Part shown: piece after piece, positions 1 to 11,500 of the stretch
Layout of the letters: every line of letters starts with the position of its first letter
How positions within the stretch are numbered: the stretch's first letter is position 1
From: Ampullaceana balthica
Taxonomy: Eukaryota; Mollusca; Gastropoda; Lymnaeidae
DNA: 64,000 bases
Direction of reading: 5' to 3'
Assembly (NCBI GenBank): GCA_944989445.1
Contig: CALYLW010000020.1
Location: forward strand, 359,464-423,463
Notes under the pieces: model-generated
Seen by the model: the letters and a program-made list of their open reading frames with translations, nothing else
Told to the model about the DNA's origin: nothing
Databases searched by the model: none
Position numbers and translations under genes: made by a program

Positions 1-52
1 TCATTTATTTATTACAATTTCTTGTGTCTGTAAATCAAGTAGATATCCTGTA

Positions 53-247
53 GATATACGACAGAGCCGTCTTTACACCAGTTTGGGCCCCCGGGCAAAG
101 AAATAGTGTTGGGCCCCTCCCCCGCAGGAATAAAAAATAAATATACATAATATATATAAATAAACATATTCCCATGGGCCCCTATGCTCGTGGTCCCCTG
201 GGCAAATGGCTAACGGGCCAATGCGTTAAGACGGCCCTGGATATACG
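53..247. mobile_element. Short hAT-type non-autonomous element with 8-bp TSD
   Basis: The element spans about 61-239. Ends are inverted: CAGAGCCGTCTT at 62 and AAGACGGCCCTG ending at 239. GATATACG is duplicated at 53-60 and 240-247. An 8-bp target duplication with CAG-type ends is the hAT hallmark. The interior has GGGCCCCCGGGCAAA-like blocks and no coding capacity. Confidence 0.8.
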
Positions 248-866
248 TTGATAATAATAAATATTTTAAGTACGGTGCACATCGTCCTACAGTAGTTGTG
301 AAATAACAGCTTTTTTTTCTATTTAGACTTCAGATTACATACACCAATAAATAATCATCATTTAAAATTTCAGCTTTTATTGAGCTAACTGGTTTTTTTA
401 AAATTCCCCTTTAAGAAAATCCTAAATTCTATTATGATTTCATGAATTTTTTCACCTATTTATCGGTTGCTGCCCTCTAGCATAGGCATCGAACCAAAAC
501 TTATCTCAATTTTAACGTTTTTTGTGAGAGCTGCTATTAAGGTGATGGGATACATTCGTGGTGGTCTGAGCGGTTTAATATCAGATTGATATCTTTGTTT
601 AAGCAAGTTGTTTCGGTGAAATTTTATTTCAACTTTTGGAAGATCCCCTGATCATAACCAAGTTATTCCACCTAATTTTTTTTTAAATTCTACATAACCT
701 TCTGTGACCTTTAGACCTGGCCGAAATCGAAGAAAGGCAACTTGACCATAAGCTTCATAATTTACAAAGAAAAGTTGTTCGGTGTTGCTTTTGAAGTATT
801 GCCCAAAATATATGAATTTCCTAATGCCTTTCTACACCAGGTCATACTTGGGGTTGTCCTCACTCT
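248..866. other. Unannotated stretch
   Basis: AT-rich single-copy-looking DNA. I see no exon, repeat or RNA in it. Confidence 0.5.
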
Positions 867-1633
867 TCAAGGTGGGTGTATGGGTGTGTGGGTGTATGGG
901 TGTGTGGGTGTATGGGTGTATGGGTGTGTGGGTGTGTGGGTGAGGGGCTGTGTGGGTGAGGGGCTGTGTGCATGTGTGGGTGTGTGGGTGAGGGGCTGTG
1001 TGGGTGTGTGGGTGTATGGATGTGTGGGTGTATGGGTGTGTGGGTGTGTGGGTGTATGGGTGTATGGATGTGTGGGTGTGTGGGTGTGTGGGTGAGGGGC
1101 TGTGTGGGTGTGTGGGTGTGTGCATGTGTGGGTGGGTGGGTGTGTGGGTGAGGGGCTGTGTGGGTGTATGGATGTGTGGGTGTGTGGGTGTGTGGGTGAG
1201 GGGATGTGTGGGTGTGTGGGTGTGTGCATGTGTGGGTGTGTGCATGTGTGGGTGTGTGGGTGAGGGGCTGTGTGGGTGAGGGGCTGTGTGGGTGTGTGGG
1301 TGAGGGGCTGTGTGGGTGTGTGGGTGTGTGGGTGAGGGGGTGTGTGGGTGAGGGGCTGTGTGGGTGTGTGGGTGAGGGGCTTTGTGGGTGTGTGGGTGAT
1401 GGGCTGTGTGGGTGTGTGGGTGTGTGGGTGAGGGGCTGTGTGGGTGTGTGGGTGAGGGGCTGTGTGGGTGAGGGGCTGTGTGGGTGTGTGGATTTGTGGG
1501 TGAGGGGCTGTGTGGGTATGTGGGTGTATGGGTGTGTGGGTGAGGGGCTGTGTGAGTGTGTGGGTGTGTGGGGGTGTGGGTGAGGGGCTGTGTGGGTGTG
1601 GGGGTGAGGGGCTGTGTGGGTATGTGGGTGTCT
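867..1633. repeat. G-rich minisatellite, TGTGTGGGTG / TGAGGGGCTG units
   Basis: Interleaved short units of GGGTGTGT, GGGTGTAT and GGGTGAGGGGCTGTGT over about 770 nt, with GGG or GGGG every 5-10 bases on the plus strand. The long ORFs on both strands (Val/Trp/Gly/Cys or Thr/His/Pro repeats) are by-products of the repeat, not genes. The G-run spacing gives strong G-quadruplex potential. Confidence 0.95.
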
Positions 1634-2698
1634 TAGTTAATACTGGGAAACTCAAACATTAAATTTTTAATAAATAAAGAGTGGGGATCGTTTGATTTAA
1701 AAGAGATTGTGTGTTTTATATTACCTAAAAAGTTATAGGTGCGGCATCTGATCTCAGTTCCGAAATGAATACCTCTGGAATCTCCAAGGTAGTGGAAATT
1801 GTGCCTCATCTTTATGCACTAACAGTAACAGGTGTATGAAGGTAGATCGTACAGGTGATCACTTCGAATTTATTTTTAGGCCAAACGTTGTAGACATGGA
1901 CATCGACTCACTGTCTAGAGATCACCTGGTGCATCCCCCCTCACAGCAGTCATTCTTTTGTTTACTAACACGACTGAACCACGAAAAACTTATTTTGTTT
2001 CACTTACTTTGATTGCTCTTTTACTGACCAATAATTTGACGTGATATTTAAAATTATAATTATTCCAGATTTTCATTTTTTTTTGAACTTGAGCTAATCA
2101 AGATACCCAAAAGTATAATCAGTTATAGCCTCATAATAAAGCCTTCCTTCATCACCCAATTGATCCAATTGTGTTTGTGTGTGTGCGTGCGTGCGTGCGT
2201 GTGTGTGTCTGTGCGTGCGTGCGGCATATTGAAATCAAGGGGCGTCTATTTATAAGTCTAATTTTCCACTGGTTTAATACAGCTGCTGTATTGGGATAAC
2301 TTACCAGCTTACCAGACAGCTCGAGGGACTGTTGAACTAAATAAAGACGGTGGCTCAAAGTTAAGTGTTTCCTATACAAGTTTGTGACGGCTGCTGCTTT
2401 TTTAAAATTTATTTATTGTTTACCCCCTGGGATATTGTGAAAACTGTGAAACATGAATGGCAATGCACCTGTCAATGTTGATTAAACGAACTTCAATGTG
2501 ATCGTGTCATGACATAACTGTGATGTAGTTTGATATAATATTATTTTGTCATGCCTATATTCTATTTTAACTTATCATGCCTATGTTCTATTTTAACTTA
2601 TCATGCCTTATGTATTTTCGTCTCTCGTAGGCTTAAAAAATAATAACTTGACAATAAGCTGATTCGATTGATTTCAGGTCTAAGTTTGCATAATTGTG
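1634..2698. other. Unannotated stretch with a (TG)/(CG) microsatellite
   Basis: No gene seen. A mixed TGTG/CGTG dinucleotide tract lies at about 2170-2222. The triplicated ATCATGCCTATGTTCTATTT-like segment at about 2550-2610 is a short imperfect repeat. Confidence 0.5.
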
Positions 2699-2913
2699 AA
2701 TAGAGTCAGAGGAGTCTATAGGGTTGGTGTCACCCGGGGCGGTAGCTCATGGTGTCACCCCCTCACGACTTAACCCGTAGAACTCCTCCGAGTCTTCCAG
2801 TGCCAAATAACGGGAACATACAGAATTTTACATTTTGGTGCCACCCCTTGTGATGGTGTTACCCGGGGCGACCCGCCCCCACCGCACCCCCTAGTGACGC
2901 CACTGAATAGAGT
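2699..2913. mobile_element. Short hAT-type element with 8-bp TSD (GTCACCCGGGGCGG family)
   Basis: Element 2707-2905, flanked by AATAGAGT at 2699-2706 and 2906-2913. The left end is CAGAGGAGTCTATAGGG and the right end CCCTAGTGACGCCACTG. Subterminal blocks GGTGTCACCCGGGGCGGTA match both ends of the 2.6-kb hAT element at 13367-15962, so this looks like an internally deleted relative. Confidence 0.82.
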
Positions 2914-3640
2914 GTTGTAAATAGATGAGTGTGTGGTGTTGTACATCAAATCCCAAGCCGCACTTTCTTAACATGGTGCAGAAAAAAAAATCCTTCAATG
3001 CAGTGTGGAAGTGCCCTTAAAGGTGTTAGTGGTAAACGTAAATGATTCTCTTACGACTATACTAACACATGATACGGGGTCATTGGAAGTTTTAAAAATC
3101 CAGTTCTAACATTTCGGAAAATTAAAAGACTTTTTCCATAGCCTGTAATTTCTATTGACGCAATACGTTTAATGTAGGGCTGTGTGAGAGAAGAGGGACA
3201 GAAACAGGGGACTGTACTCCGCCATTTTTTTTTCAATGTTTCAACTTTCAACAATAGTCATTTTTCATTCAGGGCTTAAAACATCTTATTCAGACTTTGT
3301 CTCGGGCACTCTCGGGGCAAAGATTTTGCTTACCGTAGCCCTGACCGCACAGTCTTCTTTCTTACAACCTGATTCTGTCATGGACGGCTGATGCCCTTCC
3401 TTCATTTTTTATACAACAGCTGGTATCCAGACTTAGATAGTAGGTTATTAGGCCTTTGTGGTATTGGGTAAAATTGGACAGGACTCATGCGAGCCACTAT
3501 CCCTGAAAAGCACTGACGAATTATTTGCCGTTACACTGTAATGAGAATCGTTTCAATTTTCATAATTGTGGTTTATTTCTAGAAATATCCTTGTTAATTT
3601 AGTTTAATTCGTATATGAAACAATTGAATCCGAAAAAAAT
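2914..3640. other. Unannotated stretch
   Basis: No supported gene or element. Intergenic, downstream of the K2P gene. Confidence 0.4.
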
Positions 3641-3644
3641 CAAG

Positions 3645-4165
3645 GCAGTTTTTAATTTTTTTTTCTTATTAAATCCTTTATATTAACTCGTGGTGTCTGC
3701 GGCCGACCGACCGACCGACCTTGCTTGCTTGCTTGCTTGCTTGTCGCCAAAACTTTTGATCGATTTTTAACCCACTTGCTCGCAAGATAGCGAGCTGAAA
3801 TTTTGCAGGCAGTTTTGTACCGATGATAAAAACAATGTATCAAAATTTCAGATCGATCGCATGTACCGTAATTAAATTATTGATTTTTTAGATTATTTTA
3901 TTTATTCCTATGTATCATGCTATTTTTTGAGATAGAGCGTCGCGGTGCGTATTATATTGAACAACCTTTCTGTCGCGCAATAAGGTGCGTATTTTATTGA
4001 CAGCTCTTTTTATAAACATATTCCTGATCGGTGCGAATTATATTAAACATGTTTTACGACACAACTGCAATTTTGTATTTCTGGATGGTCTGGCGCTGCG
4101 TATTATAATGAACATTCTTTTAAATTCTTCTCGTACATAAAGGATTTATAGTCAAAAACTTGGTT
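3645..4165 (-). mobile_element. Copy of the GATCGATC dispersed family (Helentron-like?)
   Basis: Reverse-orientation copy. GGATTTATAGTCAAAAAC at 4140-4160 is the family's start. ATCAAAATTTCAGATCGATC at 3839-3858 followed by TACCGTAATTAAATT is its conserved core. A tetranucleotide microsatellite (CCGA, then TTGC repeats, about 3700-3741) sits where other copies have different simple repeats. Confidence 0.6.
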
Positions 4166-4208
4166 TTTTACGGGTTTTTCTTATTTCAATTTAATTTTTA
4201 TTTATATC

Positions 4209-4397
4209 AAATAAAGTATCTTCATAAATGACGTTCTTAGATGTAGTTCTATTAGCTGCGTTCTATATCATTTATTATAATTAACAAAGACATTTTTGAA
4301 AATCCCCACCTTCCTTCAGTTGACTTGTACTTGTGTATGAATTACTGTACATGTATTTATGCCATTTTGCTTAACGTCATTTATGAAGGTACCTTTA
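4209..4397. repeat. Short inverted-repeat (MITE-like) element
   Basis: TATCTTCATAAATGACGTT at about 4217 is matched in inverse by AACGTCATTTATGAAGGTA at about 4373, about 24 bp arms around about 140 bp of AT-rich spacer. No clear target duplication. It could also be a hairpin of another kind. Confidence 0.5.
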
Positions 4398-4399
4398 AA

Positions 4400-7300
4400 A
4401 GTATACAGGTAAATAGTGTAAGAGTAAATCACACATCTGGCACACCAAAAAAATACTGGATATCACAAAATGCAATTTGATAATTATCAATATGAGCTGC
4501 TGAAGCCTCTAAAGCCAAACATACAAGTCTAATGCTAACTATGTTGCAATAGCAAGGCAAAGTTTGTACAGATCAAAGAACGTTTAGCTCATATCATGTC
4601 TATGTCACTTTTAAATTTAAACCATTTACTTATTCATTAATTTACCTCGAAAATTTACCGATGGCCTAGCAAACTACCTTTCATGCACATGTTTTAAGAA
4701 TGTATTTTCTTTATTTCCTCTTTCGTATACATAGAAATATTGGCAAAAAAATGTTTATGTTTTTTTCTATCATTTCTATATCAAAAGACTTTTAAATACT
4801 GATTGCCATTTTATCTATCTTTTGCAGGCTAAGATAAAAGTTTACAATAACTTATACAAATTATTATAACAATATCAAAGGTTAAGCTATATTTTTGTAT
4901 GTAATGCAGAACAAATATATTTTACCAAAATATGAAGAAAAAAAATGCATTGCCTTTTCATACCGATTGTCAGCAATTTTAATAATCTATATTTAATTGA
5001 GGTCTTCTTTTTGTTCTTTTCACTTTTAAATGTGTATATTTTTAATATCATTTTTTAAACAATTTAAGCTGAAAATAGTGAACATATAAAACACTTATTT
5101 TGGCTTGAAAGTTTTAAAATGTGCAATTATATTTTGTACATGAGTAAAAATGTCATTTTATAAACATTCACAATTAAAAGAAATAAAATTCAATACATCA
5201 AAACAATAGCAGCACCAACATTAGTAAATATTTATACATGAAATACGCTTTGAATGTGATGTGAAAATAGTTTTTTTTGTTGTTTAATTTTATATTTCAA
5301 GCTCAGACTTGTCCACTTGAAAGACATTACAATGTTTAATTTTTTCAACTTATAAAGATGAACTAAAAAATAGAGAGTTATGAACCGAGGGAATTTTAAG
5401 GCTAATAAATTATATTTAATATTCAATATTTACAGAATAATGTTGGATTGTTCATTACCAAAATCATTTTAACATCTCTTTCTTAGTCTAAACAATTCTC
5501 TTTAAGAATTTTGGTTCAATCGCATACCAAGATACATTTTAATATTAATTTAGAACACTACCAACGTTAGCTAAGCATCTAAAAAGCAGAAATCTTTCCC
5601 TTTTCTATTCTCATTCATCTAGACCCTCTTTTTTCTGCCTATAAAATATGTTTATATGCTATGATCATTTGGTATGGATATGTGTTAGCCAATTAGCATC
5701 TATGTATCAATTTTTTTCATATACAAGTCTAAGTAGAATAAAGAAGGCATTTTAAAACCTGTAAAAATTTTAAACTAAACTATAAAAAAGTGCATTTACC
5801 ACTATATTATAGATTAAATCTTTTTCAAACCTTATAAAAAAATTACATTAAAATATTCCTATCATCTTTTCTTATAAATAAATGCAAAGAAAAAATTTCA
5901 AATGCCTTCTGGAAAATTCCTCAATTTGTATAAATTAAAAATAATTACTTACTATCAAAGAAAATGCTAACATAATTTAAATATTTCACATTTAAAGAAA
6001 TTAAAATAAATAAATTATTTTAGTGGATATGTGTGGGGGACAGTGAGGAGTTCACCAAAAGAACTCAAATGTTACAAACCAAGCGCTCTTGACGAAGGTC
6101 TGCAGCATTGCTGTTTTTATTGTTACCATTTTTCTATTGGTAAAATTCAAGTCAGTGGGAAAAAAATTAAAAAATCACCTCTGCTTTACACACCACCTTA
6201 AAGCCACACACACACACACACACACACGAATCTACATCATAATTTTAGACCTACAAATTTGCTCATTAATTTTTTTTAAAATTGTTTTTAAAAAATGAAG
6301 GCAAAGTGAATGTTATTTACTAAGATTGTTTAAATTAAAATAATTAACCAATCCCTAGGTTCTTAGATTACAACACAATTACATCACAAATCCATAGTAA
6401 AAAGTTTACATGAGTCACATGTAATGAATGTAAGGCAACAAGTTTACAGGTTAAATGCATTTCAAAAGGGAACTGAAGTCAAGGGAAACAATTATTAATG
6501 ACATATTTTAGTCATATGTTGTGCAAAGAAAATAGCATTTCATATCATATGATTACTAGAGTAATCAATTATAAATTGAATATGAAATTTTTTTTTAAAC
6601 ATTAAAAAGTAATATGTAGAGAAAAACAACAGACACATTTACTTTGAAAGCAACAATATACCAGCAATGATCAATCAACACAATATATACCTAAGTTCAT
6701 TTCCAATGACTTTCAGTATTTTTCAAAAGAGGTGATCTCATATTCGTTTGATTTTGTCTGGAATATTTAAACATATCAGTTAAACACACATTTTGTTTAT
6801 CATTAGAGAAACCTGGGAAACGTTTTAATTAATGGTTTTCTTTTAATTATTCAGGTGAACCTGTAAACATTCAAATGACATAAACATATTATTAGAAGAA
6901 TATATATAATAAATATAATTGTTTTTTTTTCCTAATTTCAAGATTTTAAAATATTAGGAGAGCCACTTCAATTTTTGTGTCAATTATTAATTTCAAAGCT
7001 TTATAAAAATAACATTTGACAGTAAAACTTAAGATGCACATTTAAAAATAAACAATTCCTGTACTTTTATTTTTTTGCTCAAATAATTAATTTTTAAATT
7101 TGAGATGAAATTAATAAATTTAAGATTTCTTTATTATTTGAACAAAATTTAATGACACTATTCTTAAAGAGTTAATTGGTTCAAACGAAAATACACTAAT
7201 CATAACATCAACTGTTCTAAATAGATATTTTCATGACATCAATGATTTAAAAAACCTTGAACTCTTTATTTAAACCCTAAAAAAAGCAAATAAGAATCTG

Positions 7301-8415
7301 ATAGGGAGAAATAATCAAATTAAGGCAGCACCAAGGTATCACAGCATAGTATAAAAATCCAACAAAAAAGCAGCACTAGGCAAATAATAATTAGGAGCAA
7401 ATTGGTAAAGAAAGGTATTTATAAATGAAGGAATTTGTCATTGATGTTGAAAGTCATCTGTTCCGTTACTGTCAAACAAACGAGCTAAGACTAAGACAAA
7501 AAATAAACCTTTTGTATTGATTTAATTAAAATAGATGATTCAAATTCATAAAAACCAAGCAAAGGAAAAGGCCCACCAGCAAATTTTATTTTTGTTAACA
7601 TTCAGTCTTTTTTACAGAAGATTAGTTTATCCATCAAAACTAATCACATCTTTAAGTATTTATGCAACATCCAGATACAAAAATATCATGACTTATAATA
7701 AACCAGTCAATCTCATATGAAAATGCACAGTTACCATAGCTTACTCATGTTTTTTCAGATTACTTCAGAAATTTAAAGAAAAAAATCAATAATTGTATTG
7801 ACAACAAAGAATGTGTCACTTCCTTGCTAATTTTTTCAACTTTGAAATATTAGGTAATTTGTGCCTGCCCTGTTTTATAAAACTTTCCTTTTCATTCACT
7901 TAGAAATATATTTGTGTATGAAATTTAATTTAAAATCTTTCTATTTTTTGTTTAATGATGAAAGATTTCTTGAAGAAAAAGAAAGCTGCATTTTCAAATG
8001 ATTTAATTAAATTAACTATACCCTTTAATGACTTACTTAAATTGCTTTTTTTTAAAATTATTACTTTCATATTTTTATATAGTCACCTTAACACTATGTG
8101 TTACATATATTCTGGTAGCCCTGACTTAATATGGCTAACTTTCATCTAACTTTAAATAAATTCTTTTTAATATTCTCATAACTTCCACGAAATGTACACA
8201 ATGCATTTTTTAAATTTTAAGTTTGAGTTTGAGGGTAGAAATATAAGCATGAACTTCTGAAGCAAAGAGACATGACTCAATGAAGTCATTGGACGGGATT
8301 CTCTAAACAGCCGTATCAAGTTGACAACCAAAGACTTGTATTGCGTTACCCTGGAATATCTTCAATAATATAGATAAAAACAGAATGGGGTCTTATTTAA
8401 TAGAGTTAGGATGCT
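4400..8415. other. AT-rich region 3' of the K2P stop codon (3' UTR and intergenic)
   Basis: Very AT-rich, without exon-like sequence. On the minus strand the K2P 3' UTR must start at 8415. An AATAAA occurs at 7590-7585, about 0.8 kb past the stop, with further copies lower; none can be chosen without transcript data. A (CA)n tract lies at about 6206-6228. Short ORFs here are AT-rich and unlike proteins. Confidence 0.5.
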
Positions 8416-8565
8416 CTAGGAGAGTGCAACATTTAGTTCAGTGTCAGAGTTGGTTGGGTTATAATCATCAGTTTCATCCCAGTCTTGGGAATCTGGGACA
8501 GTAAGTTCAACTTGTGTTGACCCATTTTTACCTCCATTTGTCGTGAGACCTTCCTTTTCTTTGTC
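8416..8565 (-). CDS. K2P exon 8 (acidic C-terminus, stop)
   Basis: Acceptor GTTGTTCAG|GAC at 8566, in phase 0 with exon 7. Encodes 49 residues and a TAG stop at 8416-8418. The tail is polar and acidic (SQDWDETDDYNPTNSDTELN) and ends NVALS, which is not a class I PDZ ligand. No domain is recognisable. Confidence 0.88.
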   Translation of the reverse strand, partial: DKEKEGLTTNGGKNGSTQVELTVPDSQDWDETDDYNPTNSDTELNVALS

Positions 8566-11500
8566 CTGAACAACAGACGTAGAACATAAACAACCAATAT
8601 CTGTACATTTTGTCACAAAATGTATGTATATTGCAAATTTTAAATTTTCCAAATACATGTACTGTCCCAACACCCAGCATATGGATTTAAAAATATTGAT
8701 TTGTTTCATGTTTTTAAAAATTGATGTTATTTAAAAAGATTTATTTGTTTCATGTTTCTAAAAATTGATGTTATTTAAAAAGATTGATCTTTTTCATGTT
8801 TTTAAAAATTGATGTTATTTTAAAAGATTGATTTGCTTCATGTTTTTAAAAATTGATGTTATTTAAAAGCAGGTGATTTGTTTCTGTTTTTTGTAGACAT
8901 TTTAGTTTGAAATATCATTATTTTATTTTCAACCCTGAAAATTCACTTTGTTTTGTTAATGTGAAATTACCTTCTTGATGATTTTGTCTTTAGTTGCCTT
9001 TGCTTTTTTCTTGACTATACCCTCCAGGTGGCTCAGCTTGTTCTGGGTTTGGCTGGCAGCCGTAGTTATTCTTGTCTAATGATGAAAAACATTATATTCA
9101 TTTAAGAATGTAATTTTACATAAGTCTAATATAGATAAGTGGTTATAGTAACATGGTGGCAATTTCTTGCTTTCCAATTTAATTACTTATGAAATCCACC
9201 CAGTCTCCACCCCGGCCCTCCCCTACAAAAACACCTAAGAAGTAACAAACAAACAAGGGAAGCAATCATTTTCTCTTAAAAATTATTTCACAGTTCTTTC
9301 CCTCTGCATGTTGGTCCTAACATCATAATTTTCAGGGAATGATAATTTCATGCTGGATTAATATTACATGTATATGTGATGAACAACTGAAGGATTTGTC
9401 AATGTAAATAAACACTGACATGACAAAGAGATTTTTTGCCAATCTTGTTATTTACCTGAAGCATAGAACCAATCTCACTAAGGACCAACGCTCCCCAAGA
9501 GAGTCCAAGTAGAATCCATAATCCAAGGATAATTCTATACATATTAGTTGATTTCACTGTCCCTTTTGCTGTGTAGATACAATTTGAAGAAAAAAAGATT
9601 GTTTTATAAATGAAAACATTAACAACAACAAAAAAAACATTAAAGAATTATAACCTGCTTTTCCCAGTGTCTCTTATTTATTAATTACAAAGAAGTGCTC
9701 ATTGTATAAAAGAGTGAAAGAATCAGCTCCTCTAACAAATGCTTATGAGAGCAGATTTAACAAAAGCTCCATGTGATAAAAATTCTATCACCTGCAAAAA
9801 TGCCCGATCATTATGGTTCCTAGTTATTTTTATAGTTTCAAAGTGACGTTACTGAAAGTATGTTGATACAAAGTCAAAACGAGGTTGACAAGATGTAGAC
9901 ATTTGTGCTGTTAGTTAGTGGGGTGGGGGCGGCGGCGAATTAACCACTTTGTCCGATAAGCCTGTTTTAAGATAAGCCTGTTTTACGATAACCCTGTTTT
10001 ACGATAACCCTGTTTTACGATAAGCCTGTTTTACGGGACATATCAGCAATCCCAGACGGAGATTTTAGTCTGCATTTTAGGATTAAGAGAAAGCCGATGA
10101 AATGTGTGTTATTATTTTTATTTTAGAGGTTAACTTTCTTTTAGAGATTAAAAAATTTGTCAACTCAGATCCACTGTATACAATATAAAATTTAATAAAT
10201 TCATTGTTATAGAGTCAATAACAAAAATTATTGCCACCGGGATAATGAAGGTACATGGCGGACATCAGCTCAAAAAGAATTAATCGCGTGTCGCGATGGG
10301 CAACAGTTCAGATATTTGTTGTTATGGTTGACTTTCAACAGACTATCAAAAAGGAGTGAGAGTGACCAATATTGGATCTTTTTTCAGGACCACTCCTGAC
10401 TAAACCGTGGTGGGCCAAGAGAATTGTTCTAACACACCAACAAATCGAAGGGTTGCAAAGCAAAAATGCAATGGGACACCAACAAACCAAAGCCATAAAC
10501 ACAGACCAAAAACGTACCAATAAACCAAAGGGATACCCCCCTTCCAAAAAAACAACCTTATTTTCTATTTGAAAATAAGTATGTTTCAAATCACTTGTAT
10601 TGTCATTTAAGTATTTATTATTTATTTAGTGAAGATCTACATTGTAATATCGTAACCCACGTGAAGCATTGTTTTAAAACGTTTAACCGGCCTTCAAAAA
10701 ACCAACAAACCAAAGGATTACTGAGAACAAAAGTGACATCAATTTATAAAGGTTGGCGTTCTCTAAAAGTCCAATTTGGCTGTTTATTCAAGAAACCATA
10801 GTTAACCACTGATGAAAAAATAAATGCTGTGACGGTATATTTTTTACTTCCATCAGGTGCTTATTAAAGGTTAGGGACGCTGCTAACGTGCTGTGGTGGA
10901 CACACAAGTTCTGGTATTTTCTAACCGTTGCTGCAAACGTCTGAGACAAGGGGACATTTCTGTGTGCAGCCGAGGAGGGACTCGACCAAGAAGCTCGCAC
11001 TTGGTCCTGGTGTATGAAGAGGATCTAAAGTCTAAATTGACTAGGAAAAGTCCACGTTAGCAGGTGCTCTACTGATCGTGAGCTCTGGCAATCACATTTG
11101 ACTTCAGAGCTCGATCCAGGAGGGCCACAGAAGAATATAAACGTGTGCTGAAAAGTGGGAAATTGTCAATAAGTCGGAGAAGATATACTCAGCATTTGCA
11201 CATGGGAGAAACGCCTTTATAAAGAACAACATTTTTACATAAAAATAATAAACTCAATAAGAAAAGAATATCTGATTATTATTTTTTATAAAAGTACACA
11301 AAATCTATATAAGAAGAAGGCTTACAAAAAGAAAAAGTATATGCTACTTCAAATAGCAGCATTTTAATATTTTAAAATATAAGATTTGTTTTCCTTTCAC
11401 TCTATTCTAAAAATAAAATGAAAACAAAAGAAAGTCGATGCTAACTTTTTGTTTTAAAATAAAATCAATCTGTCCAGCTGAATGCGCTTTAATGCAAAGG

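Noticed and set aside
867..1655. Thr/His/Pro and Val/Gly/Cys ORFs on both strands
   Set aside because: By-products of the G-rich minisatellite.
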